The notes beneath the pieces are model-generated. The model was not told the origin of the DNA and made no database searches. It saw only the letters and a list, made by a program, of their open reading frames with translations. 64,000 bases of DNA, taken from contig NZ_JNFB01000024.1 of NCBI RefSeq assembly GCF_000766145.1, positions 1 to 64,000 on the forward strand, read 5' to 3'. The stretch comes from Paenilisteria newyorkensis. GTDB taxonomy: Bacteria; Bacillota; Bacilli; Lactobacillales; Listeriaceae. This document shows, piece by piece, positions 1 to 8,693 of this stretch; the first letter of the stretch is position 1, and the number at the start of each line of letters is the position of its first letter. A program made the translations under genes and the position numbers.

Positions 1-1320
1 GTAGTTGCTAAGCGCTCCGCTAGTTGTTGTTTCGCTTTCTCTAAATCGGCTTGTAAGGCTGCTTTTTTATCCGCATCTGTCACTTGGTTGATGAGGTTTT
101 GGGCAATGGCGATGTCTTCTTGCGTGATTCCCGTTAGAATATCACCTTTCGGGTTGTTGTTTTCGAATAGGTTGTTGACTGCTTCGCGGGCTTTATCTTG
201 CGCTTCTTTTTCGGCTTGCGCTTGGGCTTCTTTATCCGCTAGTTGTGCTTTTGCTTTATCCAAATCGGCTTGTAGGACTACTTTTTTATTCGCATCCATT
301 ACTTGGTTGATAAGATTTTGGGCTGTCGTGATGTCTGCTTGCGTGATGCCTGTTGTGATCGTGCCATTTGGGTCTTTGTTTTCAAACAAGTTGTTGACTG
401 CTTCACGCGCTTTATCTTGCGCTTCTTTTTCAGCTTGTGCTTGTGCTTCTTTTTCTGCTAGTTGTGTTTTTGCCTTCTCTAAATCGGCTTGTAGGCCTGC
501 TTTTTTATCCGCATCGGTTACTTGATTGATGAGGGTTTGCGCATTCGTGATGTCTGCTTGCGTGATGCCTGTTGTGATTGTGCCATTTGGGTCTTTGTTT
601 TCAAACAAGTTGTTGACTGCTTCACGCGCTTTATCTTGCGCTTCTTTTTCGGCTTGTGCTTGTGCTTCTTTTTCTGCTAGTTGTGTTTTTGCCTTCTCTA
701 AATCGGCTTGTAGGGCTTCTTTTTTATCCGCATCCGTTACTTGATCGATGAGGGTTTGCGCATTCGTGATGTCTGCTTGCGTGATGCCTGTTGTGATCGT
801 GCCATTTGGGTCTTTGTTTTCAAACAAGTTGTTGACGGCTTCACGCGCTTTATCTTGCGCTTCTTTTTCGACTTGTGCTTGCGCTTCTTTGTCCGCTAGT
901 TGTGTTTTTGCCTTCTCTAAATCGGCTTGTAGGCCTGCTTTTTTATCCGTATCCGTTACTTGATTGATGAGAGTTTGCGCATTCGTGATGTCTGCTTGTG
1001 TGATGCCTGTTGTGATCGTGCCATTTGGGTCTTTGTTTTCAAACAAGTTGTTGACGGCTTCACGCGCTTTCTCTTCCGCTTCTTTTTCTGCCTGTGCCTT
1101 CGCGACTTTATCTGCTAGTTGTGCTTTGGCTTTGTCTAAATCGGCTTGTAGCTCTGCCTTTTTCGTTACATCTACTACTTGATCCACTAGATTTTGGGCA
1201 TTCGCAATGCTGTCTTCTGTAACAGCCGATGTAATATTGCCTTGTGGGTTTTTGTTTTCAAACAAGTTGTTGACGGCTTCACGCGCTGTGTTTTGTGTAG
1301 CGACATCGTCTTTGGCCACT
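1..1320 (-). repeat. Six tandem 219-bp coding repeats
   Basis: Equivalent points fall at 90, 309, 528, 747, 966 and 1185, an exact spacing of 219 bp (73 codons). The four central copies are nearly identical in DNA, while the one nearest the N-terminus (about 1100-1320) is the most diverged. This suggests recent unit duplication by recombination, so copy number probably varies between strains. The open frames on the opposite strand here are shadows of the repeat. Confidence 0.9.
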
Positions 1321-1961
1321 TGTGCATCGGATTTTACCATACTGATATTCGAATACCTAACCTCATTTATTGTCCCTTTTTCTCCATATGCTCCGAAACC
1401 AATAAAAGTAGTTTTTTGGGTCGCTTTAAATGTGACACTCATTGTTCCGGTGTTTGCTTTCTTATTAGTATTTACTAGGTTTGCCACAGGGCTTTCATTA
1501 TAAATTTGAATAGAAGCAAGTGTTGAGCCTTGTACTATGTCAAAATCTGTAGAGACAGTGTACTCTTTTCCAATTTCTGTGGCAACAGGTTGTCCGATTG
1601 CTGGGTTTGAAGAGACATAAGCAAAGTTTTTCAAGTCGTTTTTCAGCGTAATGGCTGTATCTTTCTCTACAGCCAAACTAACAATGTTCTTACTGGTTTC
1701 CACTTTACTAAATACATTACTTGCTTCATTCCATGTCCATGCGTTTGTAGTTGCTACGGAATTCCAGTTTAATTTATACTTTCCATCCGCTAGCTTCGTC
1801 ATCTCCGTAGAAATTTTGAATAGGTTTGGGTTAGTTACATTGTTGCTGTTTGCTTGTTCCGATGCTGCGGCAGGTGTTGCCAAGACATTAAATGGCGTTA
1901 CCACACTTGTTCCGATAATCGATGTTAAAGCAACCACACTCATTAATTTTTTCATTTTCAT
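1..1961 (-). CDS. Secreted surface protein with 73-residue tandem repeats (5' part, runs off window)
   Basis: About 653 residues are visible; the gene continues beyond base 1. The start at 1961 has an AAGAAGG ribosome site seven bases upstream. The first ~28 residues form a signal peptide (MKMKKLMS, hydrophobic core, cleavage near LATPAA). Residues about 30-210 form a non-repetitive, probably beta-rich domain. From about residue 215 at least six copies of a 73-residue unit follow, each opening with AREAVNNLFENKDPNGTI and continuing with a predicted helical hairpin rich in K, A, Q and D. Units of this kind in Listeria proteins are usually annotated as 'toxin Cry1Ac domain D-VI-related'; this is recalled, not searched. 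The anchor, if any, lies outside the window. The gene lies downstream of two PrfA-like regulators on the same strand, and the surface protein at 59184-63770 carries the same repeat type. Role inferred: adhesion or cell-surface stalk. Confidence 0.85.
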   Translation of the reverse strand, partial: MKMKKLMSVVALTSIIGTSVVTPFNVLATPAAASEQANSNNVTNPNLFKISTEMTKLADGKYKLNWNSVATTNAWTWNEASNVFSKVETSKNIVSLAVEKDTAITLKNDLKNFAYVSSNPAIGQPVATEIGKEYTVSTDFDIVQGSTLASIQIYNESPVANLVNTNKKANTGTMSVTFKATQKTTFIGFGAYGEKGTINEVRYSNISMVKSDAQVAKDDVATQNTAREAVNNLFENKNPQGNITSAVTEDSIANAQNLVDQVVDVTKKAELQADLDKAKAQLADKVAKAQAEKEAEEKAREAVNNLFENKDPNGTITTGITQADITNAQTLINQVTDTDKKAGLQADLEKAKTQLADKEAQAQVEKEAQDKAREAVNNLFENKDPNGTITTGITQADITNAQTLIDQVTDADKKEALQADLEKAKTQLAEKEAQAQAEKEAQDKAREAVNNLFENKDPNGTITTGITQADITNAQTLINQVTDADKKAGLQADLEKAKTQLAEKEAQAQAEKEAQDKAREAVNNLFENKDPNGTITTGITQADITTAQNLINQVMDANKKVVLQADLDKAKAQLADKEAQAQAEKEAQDKAREAVNNLFENNNPKGDILTGITQEDIAIAQNLINQVTDADKKAALQADLEKAKQQLAERLAT

Positions 1962-2036
1962 TTTTCATTCCTTCTTTCTTTTTTTTATTTGTTGGCTTAC
2001 CTTTATTTTAGCAGGATTTTGTGCTGCATCTGTCTT

Positions 2037-2064
2037 TCTATAACAAATTCATTTTCTTTGTCAA
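2037..2064 (-). promoter_or_regulatory. Promoter of the repeat surface protein gene
   Basis: Read on the minus strand: -35 TTGACA (2059-2064), 16-bp spacer, -10 TATAGA (2037-2042). It gives a leader of about 70 nt before the start codon at 1961. This means the surface gene need not depend on read-through from the regulator upstream. Confidence 0.6.
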
Positions 2065-2156
2065 TTCTTTAGAGAAATAGTGCGTCTGTTGCGATTATTC
2101 ATGGACGAATACAATCACTCCTCTTTCTTTTCTAGGTCACTGCTTGGTACAAAATT

Positions 2157-2225
2157 AATAGTAACAGGGTTTCTCAACCGCATTTTCCACATTTCTAGAA
2201 TGGCTTCCCCCTATTTGTTACTATT
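2157..2225. repeat. Inverted repeat between regulator and surface gene
   Basis: Ten-base perfect arms (AATAGTAACA at 2157-2166 and its complement at 2216-2225) enclose about 49 bases, with extra GGG/CCC pairing inside. It abuts the stop codon of the regulator at 2225. There is no clear T-run, so it may be a weak terminator, an mRNA stabiliser or an operator; the sequence does not decide. Confidence 0.45.
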
Positions 2226-2941
2226 TATTGAACATCCAATTTTTCTTGTAATTTATAGGTATCAAAATATATCATTCGTTTTGTCGAAATGAGTATCTCT
2301 TCTGCTTGCAGTTTTTGGAGGATGTTCGTGACCGTGTTGGGGTTAAGGTTGGTGTATTGCGCGAGCATGCCTTTACTGATTTGGGTGGGGAAACAGATGG
2401 TATCTGGGTCACCTTGCGTCGATTGCCCGAATTTTTCTCCGAGTTTCAAAATAGCGCGGCTGATGCGTTCTTCGGAGGGAAGTCGTAATAATTCTTCTTT
2501 TTCCATCATCCGTGCGACTTGGTTTTGCATGTGTACATAATGATAAAAGTATCCTTCTTGCGTATTCATCACTTTATCAATCACATCTGCCTTCGCGTAT
2601 GTTAGGGCAGTCAACTCCTTGGAAATGACTTGGTAAACATAGTCAGATGGACTGCCTAGTAACAAATTGCTCAATCCAATAATATCCTGTGGTCCCAAGA
2701 AGTCGATGATATTTTCCTCATCCTTCATGGCCATCAAGTACCCCGACTCAATGAAAAGGATATCATCTACTTCATCATCCTCCACTAATAACATATCGCC
2801 TTTTCGATATTTCTTACGTCTCCCTTCCACTGGAAAAATCGTATCTTCCTCTAAAAAAAATTGGAATTTTTCTTCACTAAACTGCTTTTCTATATAGCGT
2901 TGATTATACAAAAGGCTCATCATCTCTAATTTCTGTTTCAT
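2225..2941 (-). CDS. PrfA-like Crp/Fnr-family transcription regulator
   Basis: A 238-residue protein with the size and layout of the Crp/Fnr family and of Listeria PrfA. Residues about 35-130 form a cyclic-nucleotide-binding-like beta barrel (KGDMLLVEDDEVDDILFIESG, then GPQDIIGLSNLL), followed by the long dimerisation helix (about 130-165). A C-terminal winged helix-turn-helix is at about 190-225 (ISKGMLAQYTNLNPNTVTNILQKL). No cysteine cluster is present, so it is not an oxygen-sensing Fnr. The start at 2941 has a strong AAGGAGG site. It lies directly upstream of the repeat surface gene and downstream of a paralogue (3141-3857), all on one strand. Inference: it controls the surface gene. Target and ligand are unknown. 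Confidence 0.85.
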   Translation of the reverse strand: MKQKLEMMSLLYNQRYIEKQFSEEKFQFFLEEDTIFPVEGRRKKYRKGDMLLVEDDEVDDILFIESGYLMAMKDEENIIDFLGPQDIIGLSNLLLGSPSDYVYQVISKELTALTYAKADVIDKVMNTQEGYFYHYVHMQNQVARMMEKEELLRLPSEERISRAILKLGEKFGQSTQGDPDTICFPTQISKGMLAQYTNLNPNTVTNILQKLQAEEILISTKRMIYFDTYKLQEKLDVQ

Positions 2942-3140
2942 ATGTTTTGTCCTCCTTCAACTATGTGGTATGATTGGTTTTCCTTTGCCTACTTATACTT
3001 TACCAGCTAATCGGACAATAGTTTCATTTTTCTAAAAAAATGAAACATTTTTTCATTTTCTTTGATAAGTGCTTGTGTGTTTGGTAAGGAAAAGCGTTTT
3101 ACAAAAGGCAGTAGTATCTTCCTAAGACAATGTGTTATTA

Positions 3141-3857
3141 TCAAAACATATGGGCTATTTTCGCCTTCAATATAGAAATATCCACATAAAGTCCTTTTTG
3201 ATTTCTCGATAATATATTTTCTTGGTGTAACTTTTGAAGAACGTTGGTAATTGTATTGGGGTTTAGATTTGTATACCTTGCAAGCAATCCTTTATTGATG
3301 GATTTCGGAAATCTGAAAATAGTGGATGATACTATCCTCTCACCATATCTTTCGGATAATATAATAAGGGCTGACCCCACCCTCTCTTCAGCGTTTAATC
3401 GTAATAACTGTTCTCTTCTTACTATTTGTTTGAAACGATCTTGCATATATACATAGTGATATAAATAGCCTTCTTGTGTGTTAAATAGCTTCTTTATAAC
3501 ATCCTCTTTTTTATATTTCATTACCTTGACCTTATCTGAAATTACTTCGAACGAATAAGAAGATTGGCTTTCCATTGTTAGATTCTCTAAGCCAATAATA
3601 TCTTGACTTCCATAAAGGTAGGGAGTTCGCATTTTTCCTTTAGAAGCAATAATACACCCAGATAAAATAAAAAAAACCTCTTCTATGCTTTCCGATTCCT
3701 TTATCATGTGCTCATATCTTTCGTACTGTTTGATCATTCCTTCGATAGGATACATATGCTCCTCTTTTAAACACTGTAGAAGCCTTTCTGTGCTAAATTC
3801 CTTTTCTACAACGCTCGCATTATATAAATAGTTCATCTCAGCTACTTGTTTATTCAT
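3141..3857 (-). CDS. Second PrfA-like Crp/Fnr-family regulator, paralogue of the next gene
   Basis: Also 238 residues and clearly related to the protein at 2225-2941: both share LYN near residue 11, the IEGMIKQYERYE/VEGRRKKYRKGD segment, GSQDIIGL, NTQEGYLYHYVYMQ and an HTH of the form INKGLLARYTNLNPNTITNVLQKL (about residues 188-212). The sensor barrel is more diverged than the HTH, so the two may bind similar DNA but respond to different signals. The ribosome site (GTGAG) is weak. Separated by 199 bp from the next regulator, so probably a separate transcript. A tandem duplication is the simplest origin. Confidence 0.85.
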   Translation of the reverse strand: MNKQVAEMNYLYNASVVEKEFSTERLLQCLKEEHMYPIEGMIKQYERYEHMIKESESIEEVFFILSGCIIASKGKMRTPYLYGSQDIIGLENLTMESQSSYSFEVISDKVKVMKYKKEDVIKKLFNTQEGYLYHYVYMQDRFKQIVRREQLLRLNAEERVGSALIILSERYGERIVSSTIFRFPKSINKGLLARYTNLNPNTITNVLQKLHQENILSRNQKGLYVDISILKAKIAHMF

Positions 3858-4086
3858 TCGTTATTCTCACTTTCTTTTTGATTATAGTCTTTTTTTATAA
3901 TTATAATACCGATCGTAACATGAGATATTACCTTTGTTTTCTAAATTTATGGATTTTTAAATACAGAAGTGTTGCAAACTTTTGAACTCCTATTTTTTGT
4001 AGCGCGTTAAGTATTTTATCATTTGCACTTTTTTTGTGCTTATTTTATCATGAATGTATAGAGGTAAGGAATGGAGGGGCTTTATA

Positions 4087-5535
4087 ATGAAAGATATTAT
4101 TACAGCATCTGATTATCGGAAGTTAAAAATGCTCAACATACTATTTTTTGCAGAAAAACCACTGAGTAAAAAAGAATTAACTGCAGCTGTGGAGTGCTCA
4201 TTAAATACGTTAAAAGCTGATGTAAAACTATTCAATTCTACCTGTCCTATGGAAATGGCTCACATCTATGAAGAAGATAAGCGTCTATTTTTAAAAACAG
4301 CTCCTGATATCAATTTTGATTTTTTGCAAGCTTATATGATTACTCATAGTGATTTATTTGTACTCTCTGTATCCATCTTTCATAATGATAAATTGACTAT
4401 ACCGGAATGGGCGGAAAAAAACTTTATTAGCCCTGCTTCGTTTTATTTGAAGCTAAAAGAGATTGATACTTTCTTGGCTCGCAGTAGGCTTATATTAAAG
4501 AATAAGCCTCTACAAATTGAAGGAAATGAGATTAACATTCGCTTTTATTTTTCCCATCTCTTTATCAGAAGTCATCCTTATTCCGGCTGGATCAGTGAGG
4601 AAATTAGCTTTGAGCAAATCAATAGCTTTATTCAAAAATTTGAAGCACATATGGGCGTCTTTTTTTCAATCAGTTCACGAATGGAGTATGCAATCGCCAT
4701 ATGCGTTTGTTTAACGAGAATAAAACAAGGTTATGCAGCAGAACTAAGCCCTGTCGAAAAAAGCACCATTGATGATATTTATAAATACTATCATGCTGAA
4801 AACATTGATTTTAATGATTTAGATGCTTTTTTAGACGAACCTATGAGCTTAATCGAACGGTATACTATTCTAAATATTAGTTTCTTATGCTCGTTCACGG
4901 ATATCAGTCTTGATCGAATAAAATTTCGCATTGATTATCATAAAAAATTCAGAAAACAGCGCTTCGCCTTAGCTGAGGACATTCTCACTTTGCTAGATGG
5001 TCGCATACAGGAATACGATACAATAAAGTTAGCTATCCTAGACTATTTAACTCGCTTCACATTTGTGAAAAAGACAAATCTTATTTTAGATGTGGACCAT
5101 TTCTCTAAAAAATTCTATCCTGACGTGATTACAATGGAGATGATTATGCAAAAACTTCAAAAATATGAGCGCCATCCCGACTACCTTTTCGTTCGTGATA
5201 ATAAAAAAGTGATTTCAACCTATTTACACGATTTATTTAATGTTTCTCTTATGAATGAATTGTTCACGCGGCGCTTACATGTGAAAGTTATTTCAAAAAG
5301 TGGTTTTTTGTGGGAAGAATATCTGAAAGGACAGATTCGCCAACATTACTCGGAGGAATATCTCATTTTTTGTGAAGAGCTCGATCCAAAAGAACATATG
5401 CCGCAATATGACTTAATTATTAGCGACTCACATGTCGAATTACCCTCCAAAACAAAGGTATTAGTTTGGCATGTACCGCCAACAAAGCGAGATTTCAGTC
5501 AATTAGGCGAAATTATTGAAGCGAGGAAAGTGTAA
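4087..5535 (+). CDS. Mga-like transcription regulator
   Basis: 482 residues. I place the start at 4087 (MKDIITASDYR) because GGAGGGG lies eight bases upstream; an earlier in-frame ATG at 4054 lacks a ribosome site. Layout follows the Mga/AtxA group: N-terminal winged HTH (about 10-55, LSKKELTAAVECSLNTLKAD), second Mga-type HTH (about 100-145, TIPEWAEKNFISPASFYLKL), a helical middle resembling PTS regulation domains, and a C-terminal EIIB-like segment (HVKVISKSGFLWEEYL ... YDLIISDSHVELP). Such proteins control surface and virulence genes in Gram-positive cocci and bacilli. It is on the plus strand, facing away from the regulators at 2-4 kb, and is followed by a strong terminator. A broken paralogue lies at 6764-9647. 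Target unknown. Confidence 0.8.
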   Translation: MKDIITASDYRKLKMLNILFFAEKPLSKKELTAAVECSLNTLKADVKLFNSTCPMEMAHIYEEDKRLFLKTAPDINFDFLQAYMITHSDLFVLSVSIFHNDKLTIPEWAEKNFISPASFYLKLKEIDTFLARSRLILKNKPLQIEGNEINIRFYFSHLFIRSHPYSGWISEEISFEQINSFIQKFEAHMGVFFSISSRMEYAIAICVCLTRIKQGYAAELSPVEKSTIDDIYKYYHAENIDFNDLDAFLDEPMSLIERYTILNISFLCSFTDISLDRIKFRIDYHKKFRKQRFALAEDILTLLDGRIQEYDTIKLAILDYLTRFTFVKKTNLILDVDHFSKKFYPDVITMEMIMQKLQKYERHPDYLFVRDNKKVISTYLHDLFNVSLMNELFTRRLHVKVISKSGFLWEEYLKGQIRQHYSEEYLIFCEELDPKEHMPQYDLIISDSHVELPSKTKVLVWHVPPTKRDFSQLGEIIEARKV

Positions 5536-5585
5536 AAATAAGCAAGCGGAGAGCGAGGATATCGATGGCTCCGCTTGCTTATTTT
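5534..5585 (+). terminator. Rho-independent terminator after the Mga-like gene
   Basis: Left arm 5534-5551 (AATAAGCAAGCGGAG core), 17-base loop, right arm 5569-5585 ending in TTATTTT. The stem has about 17 pairs and overlaps the stop codon region. Confidence 0.85.
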
Positions 5586-5636
5586 ATTGAAAAATTAAAT
5601 CGGCCTTTTTTAGTAAGCGGGGTCTCTGTAGCAGGG

Positions 5637-5656
5637 GTAGAACCAGCATCTCCGAG
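5637..5656 (+). repeat. Left inverted repeat of the HTH-relic cassette
   Basis: GTAGAACCAGCATCTCCGAG. An inverted near-copy (one mismatch over 20 bases) lies at 6701-6720. The pair brackets the degenerate tRNA, a terminator and the repeated-HTH pseudogene. The same core occurs again as an inverted pair at 13124-13148 and 13380-13403. Confidence 0.6.
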
Positions 5657-5740
5657 CAAATCTTATACTTCGCAATATTCCGACTATAATGATTTGAATT
5701 TCTCTACGCTTGAGCTTCTTGTACACACTAGCGGTCACAA

Positions 5741-5814
5741 TAGATCTGGCAGGACTCGAACCTGAGACCGGGCGGTTATGAGCCGTCTGCTCTAACCAAC
5801 GACGCTACAGATCC
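5741..5814 (-). tRNA. tRNA with CAT anticodon, degenerate, probably a pseudo-tRNA
   Basis: A 74-nt cloverleaf can be drawn: acceptor stem of seven pairs (GGATCTG with CAGATCT, one G-U), anticodon loop CTCATAA, five-base variable loop and a TTCGAGT T-loop. CAT would mean Met or lysidine-modified Ile. It departs from a working tRNA in several places: the D-stem reads GCGT against GAGC (one mismatch, one wobble), position 14 is C instead of A, the anticodon stem has an A-C mismatch, the T-stem has a T-C mismatch, and no CCA is encoded. It stands alone, just after the terminator of the decayed gene. I read it as a damaged copy. Confidence 0.6.
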
Positions 5815-5822
5815 ACACAAAA

Positions 5823-5856
5823 GAAGTAACCGCCCATTGGTATAAACGGTTACTTC
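5823..5856 (-). terminator. Terminator of the repeated-HTH pseudogene
   Basis: Perfect ten-base arms GAAGTAACCG / CGGTTACTTC around 14 bases; on the minus strand it is followed by TTTT. It overlaps the TGA stop of the pseudogene (5855-5857). Confidence 0.75.
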
Positions 5857-6626
5857 AAAGGAAGCGATACCCATTCTTTCTCGGTTTTCGGTAAGGAATA
5901 TGGTGTTTTTCCATCCTCTTTTTCATAGTAGCTTCCGATACGCCAAAATGCTTGGCCACTTTTAAAATAGATAAATCTGGATGTGCCACCACAAAGGCAG
6001 GTACAGAAGATGATACTGTTTAATATATTTCATGACCGTCTCTCGGGACACCTGCAAATGCGCTGCTATTTCCTGATGTGTCCACTCTGTATGCTTCGCG
6101 AGACATAGCGCTAATTCCCTTGCCTCCAATAACCCCTTCTTCTTTCGCTTCCGCTGATATGGAAGGCTATGTTTTCGGATCAATCGCCCAACATACGACA
6201 CCGATAGATGAAAATCGTCGGCTATCTCTTGCTGCGTCTTATAAGGATACTTTTCCATATGCGCGCTCATTTGTTGGATAACCCGCTCATCTACTTTACG
6301 CGTTTCTTGGACTTCAATAGCGTAAGCCTCTATAATTCGAAGAAATGTCTGTTTCGCTATGGGTTTCTCACTGGCATTTTCTAAGATGTGAGACATGGTT
6401 GCATCTGGATTTTTCTTCACCTAGGCCTGAATAGCTTCCGCCAGCTTCTCCTCTTTCTGTTTTCTAAAAGTAAGACGCTCGTGATAAAGCACTTCATTCG
6501 CTTTGATGATGGCATCCATACGATACCTTGTCATCTTATATTTTTTTGCTAGTTCCACCACCGATTTTCAGGATGAGCACGGATATACGCTTCCATCCCA
6601 GCTGCTGTATCTGTATCATTTGTCAT
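5855..6626 (-). pseudogene. Decayed protein built of about five helix-turn-helix units
   Basis: Minus-strand reading starts at 6626 (ATG, AAAGGAG upstream). The frame breaks near 6550, resumes as VELAKKYKMTRYRMDAIIK, meets an in-frame TAG at 6421-6423, continues through 5975 and needs another frameshift to end as HFGVSEATMKKRMEKHHIPY, stop at 5855. Repaired, it would be roughly 250 residues of five similar units of about 50 residues, each with the pattern E-(I/L)-A-x-x-(F/L)-x-(V/M)-S-x-x-x-V-x-(K/R)-x-(I/M)-(K/R)-x-(H/Y). Two units are very clear: TQQEIADDFHLSVSYVGRLI and THQEIAAHLQVSRETVMKYI. A row of HTH units suggests a DNA-binding protein, perhaps a transposase accessory factor. I do not recognise the family. 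It sits between inverted repeats at 5637 and 6720. Confidence 0.7.
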
Positions 6627-6700
6627 CCTGTTACTCCTTTACCACTTAATAAAATAATAGTACACTCTATTTATCAGCATATTTCAGCGTGCCTAACTTA

Positions 6701-6720
6701 CTCGAAGATGCTGGTTCTAC
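6701..6720 (-). repeat. Right inverted repeat of the HTH-relic cassette
   Basis: Reverse complement reads GTAGAACCAGCATCTTCGAG, matching 5637-5656 except for one base. It lies about 75 bp upstream of the pseudogene start, so it could be either a transposon end or an operator-like site. Confidence 0.6.
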
Positions 6721-7362
6721 TCTCCATATAAATTTTGTTCGGAAAAGGTGGCCATTACAGATTCTATCCTTCAAAATCAGAAATATATTGCGAAACTTTA
6801 TCCCAGTCTTTGGTAGTGGGTTGTCTAGAACAGGTGTAAGTAGGACAGTCGAAATGTTCGTAGTTATCTTTATAGTTTTTGACTAAAATATCGACTTTAA
6901 AACGCCTAATATATGCATTGTCAATTCTTTGATTGGATAAGAATGTTATTTTGGTATGGCTCGTTTCTAATATATTTCTTGCGTAAATTTGCAGATAGTT
7001 CAAGTACGCTGTTTTTCCATCCAAAGAGAATAGGACGTGTGTTTTAGCTGTATTTCCACTGTTTTTTTTCGAGATTTTGACATTCTCAAGGTAAAGGGTG
7101 AACATCGTCAAATTTACAATGATATCATCTAAATATTTAAGTCGTTTAAGTGCAGCCACCTTACTATTTTTTATGATTTCATACCAACCCGCCATCATAT
7201 TACCATGATTTTTTTGAATGGAACTATTAATTTCAAAAAAGTTTTTTTGGAAAAGAGGAGATATTTTGCTCAATAATATGATATTGCGTAAATAAAAGAC
7301 AAAAATACTCAAGGCTTTTTCTAAAGTGGTACCCATGTCAAGGACACTTGTAAAAAAAAGAA

Positions 7363-8598
7363 TTAAGCACTTGCTAAAAGATGGTTTCTGTATTGTACAG
7401 GAGCCATCTTTTTGAGATTCCACTGATAGCGATAGTTATTATAGTAAATCATGTAATAATCTATTTTTGATTTCAGAGACGCTAGGGTATCAAAGGAGCG
7501 AGAATCGATGTCATCTTTGAAATGACCAAAGAAGGACTCCTGCGGAGCGTTATCCCAGCAGTTTCCTCTGCGAGACATAGACTGGCCTAAGTGGTATTTT
7601 TTTAAAAGTTTTTGATAGATAGGGCTTGTATAATGGCTCCCTTGATCGGAATGAATAAAGGCTTCTTTGTGTAAGTGGTGCTTCCGTTTTTTAAGTTTTT
7701 TAATCGTCTGTATCGCAATGTCTAATGTGATTCTATCTGATATGTGATAGGCTAAGATTTCATTGGTGGAGCCGTCTTTAATGGTTGATAAATAAGCCAT
7801 TTGACGCTCACCATAGGGTAGATAAGTAATATCTGTGAGTAGAACCTTCCCAGGAATAGCTTGCTTAAATTGGCGTTTCAATTTATTTGAAATGACGCGA
7901 TGTTCTTGGGTTGCCTTCGCGATTCGTTTATAAGGATTCGGTTTACGATGTGGGCAAACGATGTCGTACTTCCGCATAATCCTACGGATTTTCTTACGGC
8001 TGTAAATGATGCCAAATTCATTTTCTAACACCATTTTGATACTCCTAGCTCCCTTTTTGAAACCGCGGCGATGGAAAGCTTTCAATATGATATCACGCGA
8101 TGCTTCGTCTTGCTTTTCTCGCTGTGTTCGATTCGTTTGACACTGCACATGCCGGTAGTAGCCTGACCTAGACACCTCTAATAAGCCACAGAAATAGCTA
8201 ACGTAACGCGTGAAATTTTCATCAGAGACCAGTGTTTGAATCCATTGGAATTTCATATCCGTTGTTAATTTATTTTTTCTTGTGAAGCACCTTCCTTCTA
8301 TCTTCTCGAGCTTTTTTTGAGCGCCTTTACGATTGTCCATCAAACCAACAACACTGTCTTTTTCATAGGCATTTTTCCAGCGACTTGCACATTGTTCTAC
8401 GCGATTCATGCCTAGGATGGCGACATCAAAATGATGGGCTTCAAATATCGCACGTGGCAATTCTCCTGCTAAATAACGTTCCACAAAGATACGCTTGAAA
8501 GCGTCAGCGTATGTGATGGCACGCGGGGAGACGTTTCTTACATTGGGATTTTGTTGTAGCTTTTGGATTTCGGCGTTTGAGAATAGTTTTTTGCTCAT
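7363..8598 (-). CDS. IS3-family transposase, single reading frame
   Basis: 411 residues. N-terminal HTH region (about 25-85, RAITYADAFKRIFVERYL onward), then an integrase-core (rve) domain: first Asp in LLTDITYLPYGE (about 251), second in FIHSDQGSHYTSP (about 315) and Glu in NAPQESFFGHFKDD (about 352), so the DDE triad is complete. The CWDNAPQESFFGHFK block is typical of IS3 OrfB. Most IS3 members use two overlapping frames joined by frameshifting; here both parts are in one frame, and the leucine-zipper stretch between them is short. Start at 8598 is preceded by GAAAGGAA. It looks intact, so the element may still move. Confidence 0.9.
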   Translation of the reverse strand: MSKKLFSNAEIQKLQQNPNVRNVSPRAITYADAFKRIFVERYLAGELPRAIFEAHHFDVAILGMNRVEQCASRWKNAYEKDSVVGLMDNRKGAQKKLEKIEGRCFTRKNKLTTDMKFQWIQTLVSDENFTRYVSYFCGLLEVSRSGYYRHVQCQTNRTQREKQDEASRDIILKAFHRRGFKKGARSIKMVLENEFGIIYSRKKIRRIMRKYDIVCPHRKPNPYKRIAKATQEHRVISNKLKRQFKQAIPGKVLLTDITYLPYGERQMAYLSTIKDGSTNEILAYHISDRITLDIAIQTIKKLKKRKHHLHKEAFIHSDQGSHYTSPIYQKLLKKYHLGQSMSRRGNCWDNAPQESFFGHFKDDIDSRSFDTLASLKSKIDYYMIYYNNYRYQWNLKKMAPVQYRNHLLASA

Positions 8599-8649
8599 GA
8601 TTCCTTCCTTTCTGGCGGAGTTATTGCTTTATTTGAGTATACAAAAAAT

Positions 8650-8693
8650 ACCTATAGAATGCACTTCTTTTTTTGAAGTGTCCATTCTATAGG
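8650..8693. repeat. Hairpin at the transposase-proximal end of the IS
   Basis: CCTATAGAATG-CACTTC, a seven-T loop, then GAAGTG-TC-CATTCTATAGG: about 17 base pairs including most of the terminal repeat. It would stop or fold transcripts entering the IS from the Mga-like gene. Confidence 0.55.

Noticed and set aside
88..1503. Chain of plus-strand open frames rich in A, S and F (MRVCAFVMSACVMP...)
   Set aside because: They are the antisense shadow of the minus-strand 219-bp coding repeats; they share the repeat period, have no ribosome sites, and stop at every unit.
5565..5765. 66-residue plus-strand frame after the Mga-like gene
   Set aside because: It begins inside the terminator hairpin and runs through the inverted repeat and the tRNA; no ribosome site.
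6764..7423. 219-residue open frame taken as a separate gene
   Set aside because: Its first 30 or so codons lie in the IS; the remainder is the C-terminal part of the Mga-like pseudogene.
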